The notes: generated by a model from the letters alone, not told the origin. A DNA stretch of 64,000 nucleotides from Flavobacterium sp. LC2016-01 (GCF_009711135.1 NZ_WMIC01000001.1:806001-870000), one strand, 5' to 3'; positions 51,796 through 62,229 are shown, numbered from the stretch's first letter. Made by a program: numbers and translations.

Positions 51796-53076
51796 TTATT
51801 TCTCAATAATCATTGTAACGCCTTGTCCACCAGCGGCACAAATTGAAACAAAGCCTCTTCCCGAACCTTTTTCATTTAAAAGTTTCGCCATTACGCCAAT
51901 GATTCGGCCACCCGTTGCAGCAAAAGGATGCGCTGCAGCAAGACTGCTTCCTTTTACATTCAGTTTTTCTCTGTCGATCGCACCAAGAGGTTTTTTCAAT
52001 CCTATTTCGGCGCTCAATTCTGGGCTTTCCCAAATTTTTAAAGTAGCCAAAACTTGTGCAGCAAAAGCTTCATGAATTTCATAATAATCAAAATCTTGTA
52101 AATTTAAATTGGCTTTTTCGAGCATTCGAGATGCAGCAAATAAAGGCGCCAATAAAAGATTGTGCTGGTTTTTGACGTATTCAATTGCAGCAATCTCGGC
52201 AAATGTGATATAAGCCAAAATTGGCAACCCTTGTTCTTTTGCCCATTCCTCACTTGCCAAAAGAATACAGGACGCACCGTCAGTAAGCGGTGTTGAATTT
52301 CCTGCAGTCAGCGTTCCGTTTGCTTTGTCAAATGCGGGATTTAGTTTGGCTAATTTTTCAATCGAACTGTCTTTTCTTAAATTATTGTCTTTTTCAAGTC
52401 CGTTAAAAGGTGTAATCATATCATCAAAGAAACCTTCTTCATAGGCTTTTGCCATCTTTAAATGACTTTTAAGCGCTAATTGGTCTTGATCTTCTCGGGG
52501 TATTTTATAATATTTTGCAGTAATTTCAGTATGTCCGCCCATCGAAAGTCCAGTTTGTGATTCTTCGTTTCGAGGAACTAATGGTGATAAATCTTTCGGA
52601 CGAATTTTCAAAAAAGATTTAATTTTTCCGCCAAACGATTTTGCTTGTCGTGCTTCCAATAGAATTTTTCGAAGTTTTTCGCTGAATGCCATCGGAATAT
52701 CACTGATGGAATCTACACCACCAGCAATTCCAGAATCAATCTGGCCGAGGGCAATTTTATTGGCAATATAAACAGCACTTTCAATTCCGGTGTCGCAGGC
52801 TTGCTGTAAGTCGCAGGCAGGAGTTGCAGGATCTAAAGACGTTTTCATAACGCATTCTCTGATCAAATTCATATCATAAGAATGTTTAATTACCGCGCCG
52901 CCGCCTACTTCGCCCAGTAATTTTCCTTTTAAATTGTATTTGTCTATAAGTCCGTTTAAGGCAGCTGTCATCATTTCTTGATTCCCAACATTTGAATACG
53001 CTGTATTTGCACGTGCAAACGGAATTCGGTTATAGCCAACAATGGCAACTTTTCTAATCGTTGTGGTATTGTTCAT
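51796..53076 (-). CDS. Acetyl-CoA C-acyltransferase (thiolase)
   Basis: A 426-residue thiolase. The acyl-accepting Cys94 lies in LQQACDTGIESAVYIANKI. The catalytic His is in YEIHEAFAAQVLATL and the second Cys413 in SICAAGGQGVT. The substrate-binding GNSTPLTDGASCILLASEEWA is typical. The length exceeds biosynthetic thiolases by about 30 residues, as in FadI-type degradative enzymes. It stands alone on this strand, so a role in fatty-acid or aromatic degradation is only inferred. Confidence 0.92.
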   Translation of the reverse strand: MNNTTTIRKVAIVGYNRIPFARANTAYSNVGNQEMMTAALNGLIDKYNLKGKLLGEVGGGAVIKHSYDMNLIRECVMKTSLDPATPACDLQQACDTGIESAVYIANKIALGQIDSGIAGGVDSISDIPMAFSEKLRKILLEARQAKSFGGKIKSFLKIRPKDLSPLVPRNEESQTGLSMGGHTEITAKYYKIPREDQDQLALKSHLKMAKAYEEGFFDDMITPFNGLEKDNNLRKDSSIEKLAKLNPAFDKANGTLTAGNSTPLTDGASCILLASEEWAKEQGLPILAYITFAEIAAIEYVKNQHNLLLAPLFAASRMLEKANLNLQDFDYYEIHEAFAAQVLATLKIWESPELSAEIGLKKPLGAIDREKLNVKGSSLAAAHPFAATGGRIIGVMAKLLNEKGSGRGFVSICAAGGQGVTMIIEK

Positions 53077-53119
53077 ATCTGGATTTTGTTTCAGTTTTCC
53101 AGATTAAAGATAAGGAGAA

Positions 53120-53275
53120 AATGTGATAATTAGATAATTAGAAAATGTGTCAATTAGAAAATGTATCAATCAGAAAATGTGTTAATCAGAAAATGTGTTA
53201 ATCAGAAAATGTGTCAATTAGAAAAGTATAAAAATCATAAATTATCTAATTCTCTAATTGCCACATTATCAAATT
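53120..53275. repeat. Tandem 16-bp repeat with inverted flank
   Basis: Five consecutive 16-bp units of the form AAT(T/C)AGAAAATGT(G/A)T(C/T) occupy 53136-53215, with a partial sixth to 53229. They are preceded by gataattagataattag and followed by the inverted counterpart taaattatctaattctctaattg. The block lies between the thiolase start and the HTCS stop codon, i.e. in the thiolase promoter region. A related fragment is at 63405-63440. Confidence 0.85.
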
Positions 53276-56200
53276 CTATTTATTCATCGAAATATAATCC
53301 GAAGGCGACATTGAAAAATGCTTTTGAAAGTTTCTTCCAAAGCTTGTCTGTGATTTATAACCCACCATTTCAGCAATTTCATACATTTTGTAATTCTCAT
53401 TTAAAAGCAATTCTGCGGCGCGTTTTAGACGAACAAGATTAATCAATTCATTCGGACTCAAATTAGATAAGTCTTTGATTTTTCGATACAAAGTAGAACG
53501 GCTCATGTTCATGATTTCGGCCAGCGATTCTACGCTTAAATCGGGATCTGTAATGTTTTTAAGGATTTCATCGTCTAGTTTTTTGAGGAATTTTTCGTCT
53601 GTTTTGTTGTGTGCGATGCTCTTGATATGAGAAAGAGGTGAACTCGCATAATAATTCATAATCTGTTTTCTGTTTTCGATTAGATTATTGGCTTGAACTT
53701 TTAAATAATCCATCGAAAAAGGTTTTGCTACATAAGCATCTGCACCAACTTCTAGACCATCAATCTGCGATTTTAAAGAGTTTTTTGCAGTTAATAAAAT
53801 AACCGGAATATGACTTGTTTCCAGATTCGTTTTAATCTCTTTGCACATCGTAATTCCGTCCATATTTGGCATCGAAACATCGCTTATCACAAGCTGAATG
53901 TTTTGATTATGAATTATTTTCAGCGCCTTTTCTCCATCTTCGGCTTTTAAAATTGTGTATGTAGAAGCGAGTTCTGAAGTAATAAAATTTAAAAGGTCCA
54001 GATTATCTTCAACAATTAAAATTTGAGGTTTCTCTAGTTTTGTTTCCAGTTCTGTTTTTTCTAATTCTGATTCGCTCGTTTCTTTTTCAGAATCAGCATA
54101 AAGCATAAATTCTTCTTCCTGATGCAATGGAACAGCAAGTTCGAAAATGTTTAATTTAGGATCAGAAATTAATTGCAGATTTCCGTTATGAAGCTGTGCA
54201 AGCGAATGTGCAAGCGAAAGCCCAATTCCGGTTCCCGATGTAGTATCCATATTATCCACTCTGAAAAATGGCTCAAAAATCTTGTCTTTCAGCTGAAACG
54301 GAATCAAATTTCCATCATTTTTGACAATTAAGATCAGTTTTTTGTCATCTCTGAAAAGTGAAATCGAAACCTTGTCTTTTGAGTATTTGATCGCATTACT
54401 AATCAAATTGCTTAATATTTTCTTGAAAGCTTCCTTATCAACAAATGCAAAAATGTCTTTTTCGCCTAACTCCAGTTCAAAATCAATACCGCGTTCTTCA
54501 ATCAATGGCGTAAATCTTAAATGCAGATTTCTTATAATTGATGAAATATTTGCTTCTACAAAAGTGAGTTTCAATCCGCCAATTTCAGATTTTCTAAAAT
54601 CGAGTAATTCGTTTACCAATTTTAATAAACGCGACGTATTTTTCTTCATTATAGAAAGATTTTGAGGAACTTCCGGCGATTGATGTTCCATGATCAGCAG
54701 TTTTTCTAAAGGTCCTTTAATCAACGTTAAAGGCGTTCTGATTTCATGTGCAACATTGGTAAAAAAATCAATTTTAGCCTGATAGATTTCTTTTTCTTTT
54801 TCGTCGTTCAGATGTTTTATTTTTCGGTTATGCTTAATCTGCGTCAAGTTTTGAGAATAACGAATGATGTAGTAAAACGAACCGCAAATTAGTAGAAAAT
54901 AGAAAAAATACGCATAAGAACTCGCCCAAAATGGAGGCAAAATCCTGATTTTTAATTCTACTTCTTTGCTCCAAACACCAAAACTGTTGAGCGATTTCAC
55001 TTTAAAAATATAATCGCCAGGCGCCAATTCTGTAAAGAAAACTTTGTTGTTTCGTTCCAAATAAACCCAGTCATTATTGACGTTTTCCAGCTTGTACCAA
55101 TATTCGGTAAGTTCTGGTGCGGTGTAATTTAAAGACGCGAATTCCAAATTAAATGACGATTGATCGTTATTCAATTCCAATTCGTCTAAATGCGAAATAG
55201 ATTGTTTTATTGGCGAATCATTTTCATTGGCATCGATATCTTTATTATTGATTTGCAGATTGGTAATAAAGATAGAAGGCGTGTATTTGTTTTTGGTAAA
55301 GTTTTTCGGGTTGAAACTGATCATTCCGTTTAAATTTCCAAAATACATATCGCCATTTGTATCCATAAAAGCCGACGCATAATTAAACTGATCGCTCAGT
55401 AATCCGTTTGCTGTGGTGTAAATTTTAATGCTTTTATGATCTGGACCAAATTTTACCAGACCTTTTGAAGTCGTAAGCCATAAATTTCTGCTTTTATCTT
55501 CTAAAATAGAATAAACAACATTACTCGGGAATCCGTTTTTGGTTGTGAATTTCTTGAAAGTTCGACTCTTTTTATCAAATAGATTCAGGCCGTTTTCAGT
55601 TGCAAACCATAGGTTTTTTGAGCTGTCTTCAAAAATATAGTTTATGGAGTTATTGCTGATTCCGTTTGGATTTTTATAATCATAAGTGAAAACTTCCTTT
55701 TTTCGAGTTTTCGGGTTGTAATAAAAAAGACCATCACGATAACTTCCCGCCCAGCAATTTCCATCATGATCTTCTTTATAAGTTGTATAATGCGTAGTTT
55801 CAGGGAAATTTTTCAGAATATCAAAAGTATCTTTAAGTTCATCATAACGATATATTCCCATTGTGGTAATGACAATCAGTTCGTTTTTTTTGGTTTCATA
55901 AAAAGAAAAAATAAAATTGCTGTGCAGTCCAGAAGCGGGATTATTGGCGCTGTAATGTTTTATAACATTGCCAGAATTTCGATCCAAAACATCTAAACCA
56001 TGCTCAAAAGTTCCTACCCAAATTTTGTCTTTTCTGGGCATTAAAGCGTGAATATTGTAATACGAAACAGGATAAGAAGTAAATTGCTGTGTTTTAGGAT
56101 TGAAACGATTAACTCCAGCATCCTCAGTTCCAATCCATAAATCGCCGTGATCATCTTTATGAATTTCTCGGACGGCGCTTCCGCTGATGGAATTCTGATT

Positions 56201-57205
56201 TTTCTGAGGGAAATACTTTTTAAACTGTGTGTATTGTTTTTGATGGTAATTAATTCCACCAAAATAAGTTCCAATCCAGATTCCGTTTTCTTTATCAATC
56301 GTAATCGAGTAGGCTGCGTTGTCTGAAATCGCATACGGATCATTGTAATTTTTTTTCAGATTGATGCTTGTTTTTGTTTTCAAATTGTAAACATAAACGC
56401 CAGATTCGCTGGCAATCCAGATTTCGTTGTTTCCTCGCTTTTTAAATTGGCGCACAAAAACGGGTTCTTTACCTGAAAACTCTAAAACTGATGTTGTTTT
56501 GTCCTTAATATTATAAACCAAAACGCCATGATCCTGTGTGCCAATGAGAATGTTGTTTTTATTTAATGCATAAACAACTGTAATCCTAAAATTGACTTTA
56601 TTTGCCGGCGGATTGATATTCATACTTTCAAACGAAAGATTTTCCTCAGAATAATGATATAATTTATTTAAGGAAGAAGCCCAAATTTCGCCGTTTTCAT
56701 CTCGTGAGATCGAGGTTGTAACAAAATATTTATTTGGATTAAAAGTTTTGGTTTCTTTTTTTGAAGGTGAATATTTGTAAAGAATATTTCCAGAAACAAA
56801 CCAAATATTGCCTTTTTTATCATGATTAATATCGTTGATTCTGTCGTTTATGGCTTCGTTCAATACGGTAAATTGATCTGTTTTTTTATTGTATTGGTAC
56901 AAACCTTTATCAGTTCCTACCCAAATAATTCCGTTAAAAGCATGAATTGACTGTATATAGTTGCTTCCGAGGCTGTTAATTGGGTCAGACTGGCTTCTGT
57001 AGGTTTTAAAACGATAACCATCAAATCTATTCAGTCCATCTTTTGTTCCAAACCACATAAAGCCATCTTCATCTTGAGTTGAAGTGATAACGGTGTTGTT
57101 AGAAAGTCCTTCTTCAACCTGAAAATGTTTGAAATAATATTCCTGAGCCTGAATAAAATTTCCAGAAAAAAGAAATAAAAATGTAAAAAGAAAGAATTTA
57201 CGCAT
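53276..57205 (-). CDS. Hybrid two-component system (HTCS) regulator of the polysaccharide locus
   Basis: A 1309-residue one-protein two-component regulator. A signal peptide (1-20) leads to a periplasmic beta-propeller made of Reg_prop repeats (about 25-690; DEDGFMWFGTKDGLNRFDGYRFKTY and similar). A Y_Y_Y domain (about 690-755) and one TM (760-782) follow. The cytoplasmic part has HisKA with His820 (NVAHEIRTPLTLIKG), HATPase (about 915-1030), receiver with Asp1109 (LVISDVSMPNMDG) and an AraC-type HTH (about 1210-1309; SRSTLYRKIKDLSNLSPNELINLVRLKRAAELL). It binds an oligosaccharide and activates the divergent SusC/SusD genes. Confidence 0.95.
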   Translation of the reverse strand: MRKFFLFTFLFLFSGNFIQAQEYYFKHFQVEEGLSNNTVITSTQDEDGFMWFGTKDGLNRFDGYRFKTYRSQSDPINSLGSNYIQSIHAFNGIIWVGTDKGLYQYNKKTDQFTVLNEAINDRINDINHDKKGNIWFVSGNILYKYSPSKKETKTFNPNKYFVTTSISRDENGEIWASSLNKLYHYSEENLSFESMNINPPANKVNFRITVVYALNKNNILIGTQDHGVLVYNIKDKTTSVLEFSGKEPVFVRQFKKRGNNEIWIASESGVYVYNLKTKTSINLKKNYNDPYAISDNAAYSITIDKENGIWIGTYFGGINYHQKQYTQFKKYFPQKNQNSISGSAVREIHKDDHGDLWIGTEDAGVNRFNPKTQQFTSYPVSYYNIHALMPRKDKIWVGTFEHGLDVLDRNSGNVIKHYSANNPASGLHSNFIFSFYETKKNELIVITTMGIYRYDELKDTFDILKNFPETTHYTTYKEDHDGNCWAGSYRDGLFYYNPKTRKKEVFTYDYKNPNGISNNSINYIFEDSSKNLWFATENGLNLFDKKSRTFKKFTTKNGFPSNVVYSILEDKSRNLWLTTSKGLVKFGPDHKSIKIYTTANGLLSDQFNYASAFMDTNGDMYFGNLNGMISFNPKNFTKNKYTPSIFITNLQINNKDIDANENDSPIKQSISHLDELELNNDQSSFNLEFASLNYTAPELTEYWYKLENVNNDWVYLERNNKVFFTELAPGDYIFKVKSLNSFGVWSKEVELKIRILPPFWASSYAYFFYFLLICGSFYYIIRYSQNLTQIKHNRKIKHLNDEKEKEIYQAKIDFFTNVAHEIRTPLTLIKGPLEKLLIMEHQSPEVPQNLSIMKKNTSRLLKLVNELLDFRKSEIGGLKLTFVEANISSIIRNLHLRFTPLIEERGIDFELELGEKDIFAFVDKEAFKKILSNLISNAIKYSKDKVSISLFRDDKKLILIVKNDGNLIPFQLKDKIFEPFFRVDNMDTTSGTGIGLSLAHSLAQLHNGNLQLISDPKLNIFELAVPLHQEEEFMLYADSEKETSESELEKTELETKLEKPQILIVEDNLDLLNFITSELASTYTILKAEDGEKALKIIHNQNIQLVISDVSMPNMDGITMCKEIKTNLETSHIPVILLTAKNSLKSQIDGLEVGADAYVAKPFSMDYLKVQANNLIENRKQIMNYYASSPLSHIKSIAHNKTDEKFLKKLDDEILKNITDPDLSVESLAEIMNMSRSTLYRKIKDLSNLSPNELINLVRLKRAAELLLNENYKMYEIAEMVGYKSQTSFGRNFQKHFSMSPSDYISMNK

Positions 57206-57595
57206 TGCTGTGTGTTTTTATAAAAAAATAAATTTCTTCAAATCGTCTCAATATTCTACCAAATGTTGCAAGCCTATGTTTTAAAGATCATTTTTATACA
57301 ATTTGAATCATTTGAGAGAGATATTGACACAAATGAAGCATTTTATTTTGAATTAAAATCATCTACTTTGAATTTTCAAATAAACCATATTGATAATTTT
57401 TAGGCTGAAAAAATATAGTATCAATAAAAAAATATTTGAAAAACAGAATCAATCACAATTTTGAAACCAAATGAACACATTATTGTCAATGAGCAAAATC
57501 AATAATTGTTTTGCTCGAATCAGAGATGATTAGAAAACTAACTAATTTATTGTAAAACCAACCAAAAAATGAAAACTATCTAAAATGAAAAATCA
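57206..57595. promoter_or_regulatory. Divergent regulatory region and susC leader
   Basis: 390 bp with no protein gene. An inverted repeat ATTGATA/TATCAAT spans 57390-57426 and a perfect 8-bp-arm palindrome GAGCAAAA/TTTTGCTC spans 57491-57516, 80 bp before susC. Two mini-ORFs follow: MKTI-stop (57569-57583) and MKNQ-stop (57585-57599), the latter's TGA overlapping the susC ATG. The HTCS binding site is expected here but cannot be identified by eye. Confidence 0.55.
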
Positions 57596-60500
57596 ATGAA
57601 AACAAAGTTCACTCAAATTTTAAAGCAGAGATATTACCTCTTGTTTTTCTTTAGTTTATTATTACAGCAAACGTATGCGCAGCAGCAAATCACAATTAGT
57701 GGTAAAGTTTTGGCCGCTACGGGAGAACCAGTTCCGTTTGCAAACGTTTTAATTAAAGGCACGACAAATGGTGCTGTTACCGATTTTGATGGAACATATA
57801 AAATTAGTGCGAGCGGAAATCAGACATTAATTTTTAGTTCCCAAGGTTATAAAACCACAGAAGTAGCGATCAACAATAGAACTTCTATCGATGTAAAGCT
57901 GGAAGAAGATGCCATGAAACTAGATGAGATAGTTGTTGTGGGTTATGGCTCACAGCAGAAAAAAGATCTTACTGGAGCAGTTTCGCTGGTTAAGCCAGAC
58001 GAAATTCAGAAAAGGCAAATTACAACAGTTGCCGACGGACTTCAAGGTTTAGTTACAGGAGTAAAAGTTCGTGGTGGCGGGCGTCCTGGACAGGAAGCCA
58101 GCGTTGAGATTCGTGGTTTGAAGAATCTTCAAAATACAAATCCGCTTTATGTTATTGACGGTTTAGTAACCTCTGCAAACAGAGATTTTAATCCGAATGA
58201 CATTGAAAGCATTCAGGTTTTAAAAGATGCATCGGCTGCTGCGATTTATGGTTCACGCGCTGCAAATGGTGTAATCATCATTACCACAAAAAAAGGTAAA
58301 AAAGGACCGCTTCAGGTTGAAGTTTCTGCAAAAACCAGCTTTCAGGTTATGCCTCGCTATGATTTGATGGGAACTGAAGAGTTTGCAAAATACAACAACA
58401 TGGCGTATGACAATGCTGGATTTACAAGACAAAACTTGAATATGGCTGTTAATACAGACTGGCAGGATGCTGTTTTCAAAACCGGAATGATTCAGGATTA
58501 TAACGCAAGTTTTTCTGGAGGAAATGAAAATTCAACATTCTTTATGTCAGCAAATTATTTTGGAAATGAAGGTACCGTTATCGGAACTGATTTCGACAGG
58601 ATTTCCTTCCGTGTAAACTCAAGCGGCACAAAAGGAATTTTCAGTATTGGAGAAAACTTGGCCATCAGTAATTCTAAAACAGATGAAATGTCTGGTAACC
58701 CAATTATTGATGTGTACAGAATGACGCCAACAATTCCGTTGTATGATGCTGCAAATCCAGGTGGATACGGTTATGGAAAACAAGGTGTGGCAGATACTTT
58801 TGGAACAAATCCTTTAGCGATAGCTGATTTTGCAAATACAATGAACGAGAATTTCAGAATTAGAGGAAATATTTGGTCTGAATTAAAATTTGCGCCTTGG
58901 TTGAAATACCGTTTCAATTTTGGATATGAAACTAGTTTCGACTCTTATAAATTCATGAGAAAAATTGGAAACTGGTCTTTAAATCAGCCAATAGATCAAT
59001 CCTATACAGATCAAAACAAAGGAAGATCAGAAACTTTGTTGTTTGAAAATACATTGACTTTTAAAAAAGCATTCGGTAAACATGATATTACATTTTTAGT
59101 GGGGCAGACTTACCAAAAAGACAACTACAACCAAATTTATGGAACAAAGCGAAATCTTCCAATGAATTCAGGAACGGGTGAATATTATGAAGTTTTAAAT
59201 CAAGGAGATTCGCCAGTTGTGGGTGGTTTTATTAATGAAGCGGCTTTAGCTTCTTACTTAGGAAGGTTAGAGTATAATTATGATAATCGTTATTTGTTTA
59301 ATGCTGTTTTAAGACGTGACGGATCATCAAGATTCAGCGACGCTAACAAATGGGGGAATTTCCCTTCACTTTCGGCAGGATGGAGAATAAGCAATGAATC
59401 TTTCTTTAAATCAGAATTCATTAAAGATTTAAAATTAAGAGCGAGCTACGGAGAATTAGGTTCTGGAAATATTGGAAATTATGAATACAAAAGTTTCGTA
59501 AACAATTTTGGACAGATTGTAATGGGTAACGAACAAAAGTTATATCCATCTGCAACGCAAGTAAAATTATCAAACTCAGAATTGCGTTGGGAAAAATTAA
59601 AACAATCGAATTTTGGATTAGATCTTGGCGTTTTAAATAATGATTTGCGCCTTACAGCAGATTATTTTATTGCTCGTACAGAAGATGTATTATTTGGTTT
59701 CCCAATTTTATTGACGACAGGAAATGATGGCGGAAATCCAATTTCTAATGCTGCAACTGTTGAAAACAAAGGTTTTGAATTGGAATTGGCTTATAGCAAA
59801 AAAATCAATGAATTCTCGTTTAATGCTTCTGTGAATTTTACAAAAGTGAATAACAAATTGGTTTCATTAGGTAATGGACAAAACGAAAACTTCTCTGGAA
59901 ATACAGTTACAAGAGCTGGTTTGCCAGTAGGTATGTGGTATGTTTTACAAACAGATGGTTTGTTCCAAAATCAAGACGAAATTAATAACTACAAAACGGC
60001 AGACGGAAAAGTAATTATGCCTGGTGCAGTTCCTGGAGATATTCGTTTTAAAGACAATAACGGAGACGGACAAATTACGAATGAAGATAAAGCTGTTGTT
60101 GGAAGTCCATGGCCAGAATTTGAAATGGGATTCAATGCAGGAGCAGACTACAAAGGTTTTGATTTTTCTATGAACTGGATTGCTTCACACGGAGCAACTG
60201 TTTATGACGGATTTAGAAGTGTTGTAGATCGTTTTGACGATAACAGTAACTACAGAACTGGTATTCAGCCTTGGACACCTGAAAATCCAAATACTGATTT
60301 TCCTAGAATCACAAAAGGTTCAACTTTAAACTCAAGAGGAGACAGTGATCGTTTCTTAGAAAGCGGTGATTTTATCAGACTTAAATACATCGGATTTGGC
60401 TATAATTTGCCAAGCAGTGTCTTGAAAAATTCTGGTATTACAAGAGCAAGATTAACGATTTCGGCACAAAACATTATTACTATTACAAAATACAAAGGAT

Positions 60501-60604
60501 TGGATCCTGAGTTTACCAACGGTAATATTTTTGAAAGAGGTGTTGATAATGGGGCTTTCCCAAATCTTAAGACATATTCTTTTGGTGTAGAATTTAGCTT
60601 TTAA
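57596..60604 (+). CDS. susC: SusC/RagA TonB-linked outer-membrane transporter
   Basis: A 1002-residue outer-membrane receptor. A signal peptide (about 1-28, ending TYAQQ) is followed by a carboxypeptidase-regulatory-like domain (32-105; GKVLAATGEPVPFANVLIKGTTNGAVTDFDG). The TonB-box-like DEIVVVGYGSQQKKDLTG leads into the plug (about 120-230; VRGGGRPGQEASVEIRGLKNLQN and VLKDASAAAIYGSRAANGVIIITTKKGK). The rest is a 22-strand barrel ending SFGVEFSF. It imports oligosaccharides with its SusD partner 18 bp downstream. The size is normal for SusC. Confidence 0.96.
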   Translation: MKTKFTQILKQRYYLLFFFSLLLQQTYAQQQITISGKVLAATGEPVPFANVLIKGTTNGAVTDFDGTYKISASGNQTLIFSSQGYKTTEVAINNRTSIDVKLEEDAMKLDEIVVVGYGSQQKKDLTGAVSLVKPDEIQKRQITTVADGLQGLVTGVKVRGGGRPGQEASVEIRGLKNLQNTNPLYVIDGLVTSANRDFNPNDIESIQVLKDASAAAIYGSRAANGVIIITTKKGKKGPLQVEVSAKTSFQVMPRYDLMGTEEFAKYNNMAYDNAGFTRQNLNMAVNTDWQDAVFKTGMIQDYNASFSGGNENSTFFMSANYFGNEGTVIGTDFDRISFRVNSSGTKGIFSIGENLAISNSKTDEMSGNPIIDVYRMTPTIPLYDAANPGGYGYGKQGVADTFGTNPLAIADFANTMNENFRIRGNIWSELKFAPWLKYRFNFGYETSFDSYKFMRKIGNWSLNQPIDQSYTDQNKGRSETLLFENTLTFKKAFGKHDITFLVGQTYQKDNYNQIYGTKRNLPMNSGTGEYYEVLNQGDSPVVGGFINEAALASYLGRLEYNYDNRYLFNAVLRRDGSSRFSDANKWGNFPSLSAGWRISNESFFKSEFIKDLKLRASYGELGSGNIGNYEYKSFVNNFGQIVMGNEQKLYPSATQVKLSNSELRWEKLKQSNFGLDLGVLNNDLRLTADYFIARTEDVLFGFPILLTTGNDGGNPISNAATVENKGFELELAYSKKINEFSFNASVNFTKVNNKLVSLGNGQNENFSGNTVTRAGLPVGMWYVLQTDGLFQNQDEINNYKTADGKVIMPGAVPGDIRFKDNNGDGQITNEDKAVVGSPWPEFEMGFNAGADYKGFDFSMNWIASHGATVYDGFRSVVDRFDDNSNYRTGIQPWTPENPNTDFPRITKGSTLNSRGDSDRFLESGDFIRLKYIGFGYNLPSSVLKNSGITRARLTISAQNIITITKYKGLDPEFTNGNIFERGVDNGAFPNLKTYSFGVEFSF

Positions 60605-60622
60605 TTTTAAAAAAATAGCATA

Positions 60623-62146
60623 ATGAAAAAATCAATAATAATAACCGTAGCTTTTCTAGGTCTCATTTTTGCTTCATGCGAAAAAGAACTTGACCTAAAT
60701 AGCCCGAATGATATTACAGTAGATCAATATTGGAAAACTGAAAGTGATGCACAAGCCGGAGTAAATTCTATTTATGCCATGTTTTATAAAGATGGTTTGT
60801 GGGCGAGATGGATCTACTTCCGTTTAGATTTAACTTCTGATGAAGGATATAGTGTAAGTCCGTGGACAGAATTGGCAGATTGGACAAGATTCAATTACAT
60901 CAATTATAATTTCTGGGAAGGAAATGCTGTAACATGGAGAGATACTTACAAAGCGATTTTTAGATGTAACCAAGTTTTGGCAAATGTTCCAAATATTACA
61001 TTCCAAAATGAAGATGCAAAAAAGAGAATTATAGCGCAGGCTAAATTTTTAAGAGCCTTGCATTACTATTATGCAGCAGTAATTTGGGAAGATATTCCGT
61101 TGGTTTTAGATCCATCTACACCAGCAGATTTGCCAAAGCAAGTTAAGGTAACTGAAATTTGGGCCCAAGTTGAAAAAGATTTGAATGAAGCTTACGCCGA
61201 TTTACCAAGAGATTGGTCAGGCGCAGATATTGGAAGACCTGATAAAGGTGCAGCAAAAGCTTTTCTAGCAAAAGTGTATATGCAACAGCACAAATGGGCT
61301 GAAGCAAAAACAGCTTTAGAGTATTTGATTTCTGGTGCAGGAGCAAAATACAGCTTACAAGCAAACTACAGAGACAATTTTACAGATTTACGTGAAAACA
61401 ACAGCGAATCTGTTTTTGAAATCCAATTTGGAGATCAAAGAAAAGGAGGAACTGGAGAAGATCAAAATGCTGCAGTTTCTAGCAACCGTTGTCAGTTTTT
61501 TGCACCAAGAGGAATTGGATGGTCTGATGGACAAGCTCGTTTTTGGCTAGTAAATGCTTTCAAGGAAGAAAAAAATAAAGATGGAAATCTTGATATCCGT
61601 TTAAGATGGACTTTATACTACCCTAATTTATTGGCTGATTTTGGAGACAAAACCTACAACAGAAACTGGGAATGGAACAATAACGAAGCTTGGTTCAGAA
61701 AAGGAAGCCGTGATTATTACAGAGATAATGAAGACTATTATTCTCAAGTAAACTACAGATTAGTTCGTTATGGTGATATTTTGTTGCGCTATGCCGAAGT
61801 TTTGAACGAATTAGGAAATACAGCTCAGGCGTATCAATATGTTGACATGGTAAGAGCGCGTGCTAACATGAACACGCTAGCTGTTGCACATCCTGAAATT
61901 GGAAATAATCATGATTTGTTCTTGGAAAGATTAAAAATGGAAAGAGTTTTAGAATTAGCTGGAGAAAGTGTTCGTTGGGAAGATTTAAAACGTTGGGGAG
62001 ATTTGAATACGCAAGCTTCTGTTGATAAAATTGCGCTTCGTGATTCCGATTTTAAAAACTTCAAAGTGGGTAAAAATCAAAGAATGCCAATTCCACAAAC
62101 AGATGTAGATAATAATCCAAATCTTGAACAAAACTCAGGATATTAA
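60623..62146 (+). CDS. susD: SusD/RagB glycan-binding lipoprotein
   Basis: A 507-residue surface lipoprotein. The lipobox ends at Cys19 (FASCEKELDLNSPND). The SusD TPR scaffold is seen in DAQAGVNSIYAMF, YKAIFRCNQVLANVPNI and AQAKFLRALHYYYAAVIWEDIPLVL, and the C-terminal family motif is in YGDILLRYAEVLNELGN, LKMERVLELAGESVRWEDLKRWG and RMPIPQTDVDNNPNLEQNSGY. It caps the SusC barrel and captures glycan. It is followed by a hairpin that may reduce read-through to the enzyme genes. Confidence 0.96.
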   Translation: MKKSIIITVAFLGLIFASCEKELDLNSPNDITVDQYWKTESDAQAGVNSIYAMFYKDGLWARWIYFRLDLTSDEGYSVSPWTELADWTRFNYINYNFWEGNAVTWRDTYKAIFRCNQVLANVPNITFQNEDAKKRIIAQAKFLRALHYYYAAVIWEDIPLVLDPSTPADLPKQVKVTEIWAQVEKDLNEAYADLPRDWSGADIGRPDKGAAKAFLAKVYMQQHKWAEAKTALEYLISGAGAKYSLQANYRDNFTDLRENNSESVFEIQFGDQRKGGTGEDQNAAVSSNRCQFFAPRGIGWSDGQARFWLVNAFKEEKNKDGNLDIRLRWTLYYPNLLADFGDKTYNRNWEWNNNEAWFRKGSRDYYRDNEDYYSQVNYRLVRYGDILLRYAEVLNELGNTAQAYQYVDMVRARANMNTLAVAHPEIGNNHDLFLERLKMERVLELAGESVRWEDLKRWGDLNTQASVDKIALRDSDFKNFKVGKNQRMPIPQTDVDNNPNLEQNSGY

Positions 62147-62159
62147 AAATTAATTTTTG

Positions 62160-62194
62160 AGGGAATCAGATTCCTTAAGTCTGATTCCCTTATC
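62160..62194 (+). terminator. Hairpin between susD and the glycosidase gene
   Basis: GGGAATCAGA and TCTGATTCCC form a perfect 10-bp stem (62161-62190) around a 10-nt loop, followed by ttat but no long T run. It is 14 bp after the susD stop and may be a partial terminator or mRNA-processing hairpin that sets SusCD above the enzymes. Confidence 0.6.
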
Positions 62195-62229
62195 ATAAAG
62201 AACGATTGTTCATAATAACAAAATTTATA

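Noticed and set aside
53136..53229. Tandem repeat considered as a CRISPR array
   Set aside because: Units are 16 bp, contiguous and without unique spacers, and there are no cas genes.
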